From Euryarchaeota archaeon UBA556 (GTDB taxonomy: Archaea; Thermoplasmatota; Poseidoniia; Poseidoniales; Thalassarchaeaceae): a stretch of DNA of 8,898 nt. A model generated the notes under the pieces. The model made no database searches, was not told the DNA's origin, and saw only the letters and a list, made by a program, of their open reading frames with translations. Below, one piece after another: positions 1 to 6,931 of this stretch. Where the stretch lies: NCBI GenBank assembly GCA_002494975.1, contig DADI01000006.1, positions 1,225-10,122 on the forward strand. The letters run 5' to 3'. The stretch's first letter is position 1. Each line of letters starts with the position of its first letter. The translations under genes were made by a program, and so were the position numbers.

Positions 1-41
1 GCTGCTACAAACCAGTAAATAACATCTAGAATTAATGACAT
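1..41. other. Left-edge remnant downstream of pyrF
   Basis: This short stretch lies beyond the pyrF stop codon. On the plus strand all three frames reach a stop within the first 33 bases, so it could hold the last codons of a plus-strand gene converging on pyrF. Too little is present to identify one. I see no clear T-run terminator for pyrF here. Confidence 0.3.
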
Positions 42-845
42 TTATTGCCCTCTTTGAATTAAAGCATCCCAAGATGCTTCAGCATAGAGTTTTGCTGCAA
101 CGCTCCTATTTTCTGCCCTATGTATTCCCGAACCTACGATTATAATATCCGAACCGGACATAATACTATCATGCGGATTACCATATCGTTGTCCCATTTT
201 TCCTGCGCCATTATCTAAATTAATTCCAGGCGTCCATATCATTTGTGCATCTCCTACTAAGCTCCTTAGTTCGGCGACATCATCTGCGGAACTTCCGTTT
301 CCGATATATCCCAAAACATGTGGAGACGCTTTACCAGTTGAAATCGTTTCAAGCGTGTATTCATTGTTTAGTAAATTTCCACGACTCGACATCTGAGCCA
401 ATAGTAAAATACCTCCAATTCTTTCAACATCCGCCCAGCCTGCAGCAATTCCGTCGACAATATCGGGCCCAGAAATTCTATGCGCTGTCACAATATGTGC
501 CCAAGATCGTATGTCATGTATTCCAGCCATTTGCTGCTGAGAAATGTTTCCAATATCTGCAAATTTCCGATCTTCGAATAACAATAAATCATGTTCTGCC
601 GCCAAATTTGTCAAAACTGACCATTCTTCAAGATTGAAGTCTTGTATTAAATCTACATGAGTCTTCAAAACAGCAACATAAGGCCCCACTTCTTTGATTA
701 AATTAATTAATTCTGAAATAGATGTCATATCTGCTGCCAAACAAACTAAAGATTTCTTTTTAACTGCAATTTCCATTATCCGATGAGAGAGAGGATTTGC
801 ACAATTTTTCCAACGCATACCCCAGACTGCCTCAGGCTCCATCAT
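42..845 (-). CDS. pyrF: Orotidine 5'-phosphate decarboxylase, eukaryote-type
   Basis: Catalyses decarboxylation of OMP to UMP, the last step of de novo pyrimidine synthesis, in the cytoplasm. With the ATG at 845 the protein has 267 residues, close to the yeast enzyme. Visible motifs are LKTHVDL (Lys61), FEDRKFADIGN (Asp92, Lys94, Asp97), an SSRGNL segment matching the yeast pyrimidine-binding serine loop, TPG, GQRY (Gln219, Tyr221) and SDIIIVGSG. They match yeast and human OMPDC, not the short archaeal form or the E. coli form. Two substrate-binding positions differ: yeast Thr100 is Ile101 here and phosphate-binding Arg235 is Ser239. The start is chosen because GGTGAT lies 4 bases upstream of this ATG; the ATG at 842 is nearly as good, and GTG 854 overlaps that site. 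The N-terminal segment still aligns with yeast, so much later starts are unlikely. It diverges from purL. The family call is firm; normal activity is not proven. Confidence 0.93.
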   Translation of the reverse strand: MMEPEAVWGMRWKNCANPLSHRIMEIAVKKKSLVCLAADMTSISELINLIKEVGPYVAVLKTHVDLIQDFNLEEWSVLTNLAAEHDLLLFEDRKFADIGNISQQQMAGIHDIRSWAHIVTAHRISGPDIVDGIAAGWADVERIGGILLLAQMSSRGNLLNNEYTLETISTGKASPHVLGYIGNGSSADDVAELRSLVGDAQMIWTPGINLDNGAGKMGQRYGNPHDSIMSGSDIIIVGSGIHRAENRSVAAKLYAEASWDALIQRGQ

Positions 846-849
846 GCTA

Positions 850-855
850 ATCACC
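850..855 (-). promoter_or_regulatory. Shine-Dalgarno site of pyrF
   Basis: The minus strand reads GGTGAT, complementary to the 3' end of archaeal and bacterial 16S rRNA, followed by 4 bases (TAGC) and then two consecutive ATG codons (845 and 842). This decides against the in-frame GTG at 854, which lies inside the site. Confidence 0.5.
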
Positions 856-965
856 CACTAGGGGTTTGTCAAGTCTTCGCCTAAAATGTTCTTTACAGGC
901 CTACGGCCTACACCGCTTTGTTCATTGACGAGTTGCTACGGGGACAGTCTATAGGGTGCCGGAAT
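856..965. promoter_or_regulatory. Divergent pyrF/purL promoter region
   Basis: This non-coding stretch separates two divergent nucleotide-synthesis genes and must hold both promoters. An A/T-rich element at about 881-889 (CCTAAAATG on plus, CATTTTAGG on minus) is the best TATA-like candidate, correctly placed for a very short pyrF leader and a longer purL leader. An AGGGTG at 953-958, 7 bases before the ATG at 966, is the probable purL ribosome site. A small inverted repeat lies at 897-909. All promoter assignments are inference from pattern and spacing. Confidence 0.4.
897..909. repeat. Short inverted repeat in pyrF/purL intergenic region
   Basis: AGGCC-TAC-GGCCT is a perfect inverted repeat with 5-base arms and a 3-base spacer. 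It sits downstream of the candidate purL TATA element, about where transcription would start. It could be an operator or a small hairpin in the purL leader, but so short a repeat may also be chance. Confidence 0.3.
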
Positions 966-3900
966 ATGGGGAGTCAGATGGAGATATATAATTTCGAAGT
1001 TACTACTCGTGACATAGAAGGATTGACTGATGCAAGAGGAGATTCAGTCAAATCGATGTTAGAGTCAGACTATGGAGTACAAGTAAATAATGTGAGAGTT
1101 ATTTTAGGCTATCAAGTCAAATCAGATATGTCTTTAGAGCAAGCAACTAGGTCTATTTATGATTTATTTGCAGATCCTATTATTGAAGTTGGAAATTTAG
1201 AAAACTCTCTTCTTGACAACAAGAACTTATTTTCTGAGGCGCCACAAATTGCAATAAAAGTGGGATTTAAACCAGGAGTTACAGATAATGCGGGCCAAGC
1301 CGGATTAGACGGTCTAAGAACAATTTTTCCAGAAATATCATCTGCTTCGCAAGTAGCTACAGCAATGACATACTTGTTCTGGGGAGTTCCCGGCGACATT
1401 TCTCCTAATTGGCTTTCTAGTAAATTACACAATCAAATGATTGAAAGGTCTAGTATATCTGATAGCAAAGATTGTCAAAAATCAGTTTGGCCTTCTTTGG
1501 ATTTTCCTGAAAGGCCAAAGTTGACCCAAAAACCATCTGCAACAGTAAATCTTGAAGTCAGTGATGAGGAATTGATACAGATTAGTGAGAAAGGATTATT
1601 GGCATTAAATCTCGAAGAAATGAAAGCAATTCAAGAGAATTATCGCGATCCAAAAGTACGTGCTGCGCGGGTTGAATTGGGATTGCCCGAGAAGGCACCT
1701 ACAGATGCTGAATTAGAATGTCTTGCACAAACATGGTCTGAACATTGTTGTCACAAAATATTCGCATCAAAAATACATCATGTTGATTTTGAGACAGGTG
1801 AAGACACGTACATAGATTCATTGTTCAAAACCCATATTATGAAACCGACATTAGATATTCAATCAGAAGTAAATTGGTTACTTAGCATTTTTCACGATAA
1901 TTCAGGAGTCATCGCTTGGAATGATGATTGGAGTCTTTGCATAAAAGCAGAGACACACAATTCGCCCAGTGCATTAGATCCATTTGGTGGTGCAATGACT
2001 GGCATCGTAGGCGTTAACCGAGATATTCTAGGCACAGGGTTGGGCGCAAGACCCATCGCTAATACAGATGTATTTTGTTTCGGTCCACCAGATTATTCAG
2101 GTCATATCCCGGAGGGGTTATTCCACCCCTCTCGTGTATTCAGGGGCGTGCATGCTGGCGTTAGAGCAGGAGGAAACGAGTCAGGCATTCCTACAGTCAA
2201 TGGCTCAATCGTATTCGATGAAAGATATCTTGGGAAGCCTTTGGTATATTGTGGAACGGTTGGTATTATGCCGAGATTACTGCCTGATGGCCGAGAAAGT
2301 CACGAAAAAACCCCTCAACCGGGCAATATAATTTACATGGTCGGAGGAAGAGTGGGTAGTGACGGAATTCACGGAGCAACCTTTTCTAGTCTTGAATTAA
2401 CTGAAGACAGCCCATCTTCAGCGGTCCAAATAGGCGATCCAATTACTCAGAAGAAAATGATTGACATGGTACTCGAAGCGAGAGATTTGGGATTAATCCA
2501 GGTCATTACAGATAATGGAGCCGGGGGATTATCTAGTAGTGTTGGCGAATTGGCGGAACTCACAGGAGGTGCCGATTTAGATCTCGCAGCGGTACCTTTG
2601 AAACAGCCGGGATTAAGTAAGTGGGAAATCTTAGTATCAGAATCCCAAGAAAGAATGACAATCGGAGTAAACCCGGAAGATTGTGAAAAATTTGAAAAAC
2701 TAGCCCAACTACATGAAGTCGAAGCAACCGCAGTTGGAACATTTACAGATTCAGGCGCGTTTGTAGTTCGTTTTGGAGACGAAACAGTAGCACATCTTCC
2801 AATTTCATTTTTGCATGACGGCTGTCCACAATTGCAGTTAGAATCTGAATGGCAAACTCCTGAACATGACCCAATATTATTCCCAACTACAGATCACATT
2901 GAGATGGGAGAGGTTCTTTCACGGTTAATGGCTAGACCTAATGTAGCAAGTAAAGAATGGTGGGTTAGATCTTATGATCACGAAGTCATAGCACAATCTG
3001 TAATCAAACCATTTTGTGGTGTCAATCATGACGCGCCCGGAGACGCAGCGGTAATTGCACCCATACAAGGAGGAACTCAAGGCGCAGTAATCTCCAATGG
3101 AATAGTGCCTCGATATTCAGATATTGATGCCTATGCCATGGCAGCAGCTAGCATAGACGAGGCTCTACGTAATGCAGTATGCGTAGGGGTAGATTTAGAT
3201 TTAATTGCAGGATTAGATAATTTTTGTTGGCCCGATCCAGTTGAATCAGCGAAAACGCCTGATGGAAGATATAAATTAGCCCAATTAGTAAGAGCAAATA
3301 GGGCTTTGGACGAAGTATGTAGGGCATACAATTTACCTTGCATAAGCGGCAAAGATTCTATGAAAAACGACGCTACATTAGATGGTAAAAAAATAAGCGT
3401 CCCACCTACTCTTTTATTCAGTCTGATAGGCAACCATTCAGATGTTAGAAAGGCAGTATCTAGTGATTTTAAAAAAATAGGAGACAAGATATATCTTGTT
3501 GGTGAAACTCATCAAGAATTAGGTGCTAGTGAGTTAGCATTCATGCTACGCGATGAATCCGATGGAGTCAGCGGTATTGGGGGGCAAGTTCCACAAATAG
3601 ATACTGGAAGAAACCTATCGCTATACCGAAGCCTGACGGATTCAATGTCCAAAGAATTGGTTTCAAGCGCTCACGACTGTAGCGATGCAGGGCTTGCTGC
3701 AGCCGTTGCGGAATGTTGTTTTGGTTGTGATTCAGGCGCAAATCTTGATCTTTCAACATTATTTTCTCCAACTAATGATTTAGATTCTTGGGGCGCACTA
3801 TTCGGCGAAAGTCTCGGCCGCATATTAGTAAGCGTTAGTCCTGAAAATGCGCAGCGATTTGAAGAATCAATGAATGGCCATGAATGTAATTTACTAGGAA

Positions 3901-4016
3901 TTGTTAATTCTAACGACAATATAATTTTCACCAATGGAGATGAAAAAATTCTTTCCGCGTCCATGTCTAAATTACGAAACTCATGGAAAGGCACACTATA
4001 TGGAGGTAGAAATTAA
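966..4016 (+). CDS. purL: Phosphoribosylformylglycinamidine synthase, PurS-PurL fusion
   Basis: Synthetase subunit of FGAM synthase: it converts FGAR, ATP and ammonia to FGAM in purine synthesis, with ammonia supplied by PurQ. The protein has 1016 residues, longer than small PurL (about 720-750) and shorter than the E. coli enzyme with its own glutaminase (about 1295). Two PurS-like repeats occupy roughly residues 5-85 and 93-165, mimicking a PurS dimer. The synthetase follows: WSEHC (257-261, catalytic-type His260), KAETHNSP (327-334), a glycine-rich GVRAGGNESG segment from 398, ITDNGAGG (514-521), GKDSM (795-799) and HDCSDAG (903-909) in the second AIR-synthase-like half. Start: an open frame extends to TTG 918, but ATG 966 has AGGGTG 7 bases upstream; ATG 978, just before the conserved MEIYNFEV, is a good alternative. 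The stop overlaps the purQ start by one base, so they form an operon. Confidence 0.95.
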   Translation: MGSQMEIYNFEVTTRDIEGLTDARGDSVKSMLESDYGVQVNNVRVILGYQVKSDMSLEQATRSIYDLFADPIIEVGNLENSLLDNKNLFSEAPQIAIKVGFKPGVTDNAGQAGLDGLRTIFPEISSASQVATAMTYLFWGVPGDISPNWLSSKLHNQMIERSSISDSKDCQKSVWPSLDFPERPKLTQKPSATVNLEVSDEELIQISEKGLLALNLEEMKAIQENYRDPKVRAARVELGLPEKAPTDAELECLAQTWSEHCCHKIFASKIHHVDFETGEDTYIDSLFKTHIMKPTLDIQSEVNWLLSIFHDNSGVIAWNDDWSLCIKAETHNSPSALDPFGGAMTGIVGVNRDILGTGLGARPIANTDVFCFGPPDYSGHIPEGLFHPSRVFRGVHAGVRAGGNESGIPTVNGSIVFDERYLGKPLVYCGTVGIMPRLLPDGRESHEKTPQPGNIIYMVGGRVGSDGIHGATFSSLELTEDSPSSAVQIGDPITQKKMIDMVLEARDLGLIQVITDNGAGGLSSSVGELAELTGGADLDLAAVPLKQPGLSKWEILVSESQERMTIGVNPEDCEKFEKLAQLHEVEATAVGTFTDSGAFVVRFGDETVAHLPISFLHDGCPQLQLESEWQTPEHDPILFPTTDHIEMGEVLSRLMARPNVASKEWWVRSYDHEVIAQSVIKPFCGVNHDAPGDAAVIAPIQGGTQGAVISNGIVPRYSDIDAYAMAAASIDEALRNAVCVGVDLDLIAGLDNFCWPDPVESAKTPDGRYKLAQLVRANRALDEVCRAYNLPCISGKDSMKNDATLDGKKISVPPTLLFSLIGNHSDVRKAVSSDFKKIGDKIYLVGETHQELGASELAFMLRDESDGVSGIGGQVPQIDTGRNLSLYRSLTDSMSKELVSSAHDCSDAGLAAAVAECCFGCDSGANLDLSTLFSPTNDLDSWGALFGESLGRILVSVSPENAQRFEESMNGHECNLLGIVNSNDNIIFTNGDEKILSASMSKLRNSWKGTLYGGRN
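4002..4007 (+). promoter_or_regulatory. Shine-Dalgarno site of purQ
   Basis: A perfect GGAGGT lies 8 bases before the purQ ATG and inside the last codons of purL. It supports re-initiation or independent initiation at the TAATG overlap and fixes the purQ start. Confidence 0.8.
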
Positions 4017-4831
4017 TGCAACCGAGAGTGGCAGTTCTTTCAGGTTTCGGAATTAATTGTGAATCCGAAACTATGGCCGTATTCGAAATGGCGGGAGCCA
4101 AGGCAGATCGAGTACATGTCAATAGATTAGTAAATGGAGAAATAAATTTGAACGACTATCATATAATGGCGGTACCAGGGGGATTTTCATTTGGAGATCA
4201 TTTGGGCAGCGGCCGATTAATGGGCAATCGTCTGAGATTCGGGCTTCGCGAACAAGTAAGGGATTTTGTCAAAGCTGGAAAGCCTGTAATTGGAATTTGT
4301 AATGGATTTCAGGTGCTCGTTAAGATGGGTTTACTACCAGGAGACAACGACGTTAGCCTAACTCAAACGGCTTCTTTAGCATTAAATGATTCAGGTCATT
4401 ATGAAAACAGATGGGCGACTTTAGAATTTGATTCAGAAAGTCATTGTATCTGGACAAAAGGAATGACAAGAATCAGAGTTCCGGTTCGGCATGGTGAAGG
4501 AAAATTCGTTACAGCCGATAAAAATCTCCTTGACGATTGGGGTGAAGGCGGCCAATTAGTAGTAAAGTATGTGGATCCTTCAACCGAATACCCATCATCA
4601 ACTGATGAAGTATTGCCTTATCCGATATCCCCCAATCAAAGTTGGAGAAATATTGCGGGCGTTTGTGACCCATCAGGGCTAATATTCGGTTTAATGCCAC
4701 ACCCCGAAGCCAATCATTCGACTTGGTTAGGGGCAACATGGACTAGAGAAAATATAGAGCATGGCGAAGGAGAAGGTATGAAGATTTTTAGAAATGCAGT
4801 AAATTATGTTTCAGAAAATTTTGATAATTAA
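4016..4831 (+). CDS. purQ: FGAM synthase glutaminase subunit PurQ
   Basis: Class I glutamine amidotransferase that hydrolyses glutamine and passes ammonia to PurL for FGAR-to-FGAM conversion. The triad is visible: nucleophile Cys95 in GICNGFQ, and His229 and Glu231 in LMPHPEA. VPGGFSFGDHLGSG (53-66) is the typical oxyanion-side loop. At 271 residues it is longer than Bacillus PurQ (about 227). The extra length includes the C-terminal WTRENIEHGEGEG region, recalling the PurQ that accompanies fused PurSL proteins in some bacteria. It starts on the last base of the purL stop codon behind a perfect Shine-Dalgarno site, so equimolar co-production with PurL is expected. There is no sign of truncation. 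Confidence 0.96.
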   Translation: MQPRVAVLSGFGINCESETMAVFEMAGAKADRVHVNRLVNGEINLNDYHIMAVPGGFSFGDHLGSGRLMGNRLRFGLREQVRDFVKAGKPVIGICNGFQVLVKMGLLPGDNDVSLTQTASLALNDSGHYENRWATLEFDSESHCIWTKGMTRIRVPVRHGEGKFVTADKNLLDDWGEGGQLVVKYVDPSTEYPSSTDEVLPYPISPNQSWRNIAGVCDPSGLIFGLMPHPEANHSTWLGATWTRENIEHGEGEGMKIFRNAVNYVSENFDN

Positions 4832-4870
4832 AATAAAAATATTCTTGCAATAGATATCATAGGAATTACT

Positions 4871-5485
4871 ATGTCGACCCGTGATGCAACTGATGTTTTC
4901 TCAGAATGGGCACTTATAGATAGAGACGAAGGCATGGAAAGTGGGCACGCCAAATCAGTTAACGAAATGCTAAACATTGTAATTCCAATACTAAAAAAAC
5001 CCTTCTCAGCAATAGATGTAGGTTGTGGAAATGGTTGGGTGTGCCGAAAATTACAGGCATATGAAAATTGTAGTAAAGTAGTAGGGATTGACGGGTCATC
5101 CGAAATGATTGCTAAGGCCAAACAAAAGGGCACTGGAGAATTTCATCTGTCAACACTACCCGGATGGAAACCTTCTCAAAAGTTCGATTTAATTCACTCT
5201 ATGGAATTTTTATATTATTTGAAAGAACCATTGGAAATGCTCAAGATATTGTTCAATGAATGGTTAGAAGACCAAGGAGTTCTTATTGCAGGCGTTGATC
5301 ATTATTTAGAAAATATTGCAAGTCATGATTGGCCAAAATCTCTCAATGTACATATGACTACATTGAGTGAAGAGCAATGGAAACAGGGCATGATTAATGC
5401 AGGTTTCATAGACGTCGAAACACGACGTGTAGGGATAAAATCAGGGTTTGTAGGTACTTTGGCGATTTTTGGCCGTAAACCTTGA
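4871..5485 (+). CDS. Class I SAM-dependent methyltransferase, substrate unknown
   Basis: A 204-residue cytoplasmic protein with a Rossmann-type SAM-binding fold. Motif I is AIDVGCGNGW (47-56), and the acidic residue that would bind the SAM ribose is Asp74 in VVGIDGS. FDLIHSMEFLYYL fits the region around strand 4. The N-terminal DRDEGMESGHAKSV (residues 17-30) looks like a family signature shared by uncharacterised small methyltransferases; I recall this rather than having searched for it. No domain names a substrate, so small molecule, protein and RNA all remain possible. It begins 39 bases after purQ with a weak AGGA 6 bases before the ATG, so it may be read from the purLQ transcript. The A/T-rich gap could also hold its own promoter. 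It converges on the next gene, with 14 bases between the stops. Confidence 0.88.
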   Translation: MSTRDATDVFSEWALIDRDEGMESGHAKSVNEMLNIVIPILKKPFSAIDVGCGNGWVCRKLQAYENCSKVVGIDGSSEMIAKAKQKGTGEFHLSTLPGWKPSQKFDLIHSMEFLYYLKEPLEMLKILFNEWLEDQGVLIAGVDHYLENIASHDWPKSLNVHMTTLSEEQWKQGMINAGFIDVETRRVGIKSGFVGTLAIFGRKP

Positions 5486-5499
5486 TTTTATTCTCCATT

Positions 5500-5907
5500 T
5501 CACTCATCATCCTTGTGAAGATAGCCAGCAACCCCAATTAGTGCAGATAATGAAAATATGATAATCATTAAAGTGTGAGAACCCGAACCATATCCACTCT
5601 CATTGGTCAGATACATCATCCCTCCTCCCATGAAAACAAGAACAAAAGCGGATGCTGCCATTGCCATTTGAGCCAAGGCCTTTCCTTGAACAAGTAATCC
5701 CGTTACAACAGCCATTCCAAATAGAGGCATCATGTGAAGGGCCCACATTTGTTCGTATTCAGCATCATGTTCTGCAACATTATCTGCGCCCCACATATCT
5801 TCAGCCATTTGGTCCCCGTCTATCACTCCAAAAACAGACATCAATAGCATAAAGCTCCCCAAACCAATTAACATTTTCTTTGGGTGCAATATAGTTTTAA
5901 TTTCCAT
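5500..5907 (-). CDS. Small four-helix membrane protein, function unknown
   Basis: I do not recognise this 135-residue protein. Four hydrophobic segments are visible, at about residues 12-29, 54-74, 79-100 and 110-129. The first loop (about 30-53) is strongly acidic and includes the EHDAEYEQMW stretch, which runs directly into helix 2 with ALHMMP. Helices 2 and 3 are rich in methionine and glycine (for example MGGGMM). The tail ends in charged HKDDE. Basic residues before helix 1 suggest the N-terminus is inside the cell. The start is ATG 5907, because GGAGAT lies 6 bases upstream; the in-frame TTG at 5913 abuts that site directly. It is a single-gene unit, convergent with the methyltransferase and divergent from the pseudouridine synthase. 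Confidence 0.8.
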   Translation of the reverse strand: MEIKTILHPKKMLIGLGSFMLLMSVFGVIDGDQMAEDMWGADNVAEHDAEYEQMWALHMMPLFGMAVVTGLLVQGKALAQMAMAASAFVLVFMGGGMMYLTNESGYGSGSHTLMIIIFSLSALIGVAGYLHKDDE

Positions 5908-5913
5908 TTTCAA

Positions 5914-5919
5914 ATCTCC
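5914..5919 (-). promoter_or_regulatory. Shine-Dalgarno site of the small membrane protein
   Basis: The minus strand reads GAAGGAGAT, with the GGAGAT core 6 bases before ATG 5907. The in-frame TTG at 5913 touches the core with no spacer, so ATG 5907 is the better start. Confidence 0.7.
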
Positions 5920-5965
5920 TTCATCAAGTATCCAGTAACTCTCATGAATTCCAATTGTATTGTAC

Positions 5966-5973
5966 CTTTATAG
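5966..5973. promoter_or_regulatory. Candidate archaeal TATA box, possibly bidirectional
   Basis: CTTTATAG on plus (CTATAAAG on minus) lies in the divergent gap between the membrane protein and the pseudouridine synthase. With the usual archaeal spacing of about 25 bases, starts would fall near 5996 (plus) and 5940 (minus), giving leaders of roughly 30-40 bases to ATG 6035 and ATG 5907. The element is consistent with both genes; real use in either direction is inferred. Confidence 0.45.
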
Positions 5974-6034
5974 TAGTGTATCTAAACGCATAATAATCAA
6001 GAAAGTTGAATGGTTTGAACGATTTCCCAAGGGC

Positions 6035-6931
6035 ATGTCGGACCCAAACATCACAGTCAAGAAAGACACAACTGTGATTGAAGCATTGTCATTATTACAC
6101 CCTAATGCCAAGAAGAATTCACTGCGTAGAATGGTTGATCATGGACGTGTAAGATCAGACGGAATCAAAGTTACACGTGCTAATGCCAAAATTTTAGCAG
6201 GAGTCACAATCACAGTTCTTTCAAAGTTTGATGGCGATGAAACAGTTGGAAAATACAAGTCCTCCATCCCAGCGCCTGAAGTGGTTTATTCAGATAAGTC
6301 TGTTATTATCGTAAATAAACCAGCCGGATTGTTATCTGTTGCTACTGATAGAGGCGAGGCGGACACAATGTTTGACAGAGTATTTGCATGGGCGTGGGAG
6401 AATGGTAAAACCCGAGCCCATCTTGTTCATAGATTAGATCGAGAAACCTCAGGATGCCTTATTTTAGCGCGTTCTTCTGAGATTAGAGACATGCTTCAAG
6501 ACCAATTCAAAGACAGATCAATAGAACGAATTTATCATGCGGTAGTTCACGGAAAGCTTCCTGCAAAATCAGGTATTGAAACAGGACGAATACAAGAAAT
6601 GAAGGACAAAAGAATGAGGCTTGTACCAGAAGGCCGTCGTGCAGGCAAATCCGCAATTACAAATTGGTCAGTAGAAGATACAGGCCCAGAACACAGCCTA
6701 GTTCGTATTAAAATTGACACAGGTAGACGTGCTCAAATTCGTTTACATATGGTGAACTTAGGCTGTCCAGTAATTGGCGATACAAGACATGGATTCGGTA
6801 AAGCAAGTGTTAACAGGTTATGTTTGCATGCATCTTCTCTCACTTTTGACCACCCTAATGGTAAACGGATGAAAGTTGAAAGTCCTATACCCAGGCAGTT
6901 AATTTCTGAACTTAAAAGACGCCTTGGATAA
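6035..6931 (+). CDS. RluA-family RNA pseudouridine synthase
   Basis: Converts specific uridines in RNA, usually rRNA or tRNA in this family, to pseudouridine. The 298-residue protein has an S4-like RNA-binding region at about residues 10-65 (for example SLRRMVDHGRV), then the catalytic domain. The signature HRLDRETSG holds the catalytic aspartate, Asp135, preceded by VNKPAGLL, which is typical of the family. The conserved C-terminal motif reads TGRRAQIRLH, with alanine where most RluA proteins have histidine. The start is ATG 6035; an open frame reaches back to TTG 5960, but that extension covers the candidate TATA box and adds no recognisable domain. No strong Shine-Dalgarno is visible. The target site cannot be told from sequence, so I give no gene symbol. 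If the host is archaeal, this family is uncommon there and suggests acquisition from bacteria. Confidence 0.9.
   Translation: MSDPNITVKKDTTVIEALSLLHPNAKKNSLRRMVDHGRVRSDGIKVTRANAKILAGVTITVLSKFDGDETVGKYKSSIPAPEVVYSDKSVIIVNKPAGLLSVATDRGEADTMFDRVFAWAWENGKTRAHLVHRLDRETSGCLILARSSEIRDMLQDQFKDRSIERIYHAVVHGKLPAKSGIETGRIQEMKDKRMRLVPEGRRAGKSAITNWSVEDTGPEHSLVRIKIDTGRRAQIRLHMVNLGCPVIGDTRHGFGKASVNRLCLHASSLTFDHPNGKRMKVESPIPRQLISELKRRLG

Noticed and set aside
245..637. 130-codon plus-strand open frame
   Set aside because: It is antisense to pyrF, whose motifs are unmistakable; the frame has no recognisable domain or ribosome site.
918..965. N-terminal extension of PurL from a TTG codon
   Set aside because: The extra residues before ATG 966 match no PurS sequence, TTG is a weak start, and a ribosome site (AGGGTG) fits ATG 966 instead.
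3131..3994. Several minus-strand open frames inside purL
   Set aside because: They are shadows of the purL coding frame, which carries clear motifs here (GKDSM, HDCSDAG); none resembles a known protein.
4828..5133. 101-codon minus-strand open frame opposite the methyltransferase
   Set aside because: It overlaps the SAM-binding motif region of a convincing gene and lacks a Shine-Dalgarno site or protein-like domain.
5960..6034. N-terminal extension of the pseudouridine synthase from TTG 5960
   Set aside because: It would cover the candidate TATA box and adds a basic segment with no recognisable domain; ATG 6035 leads directly into the S4-like region.
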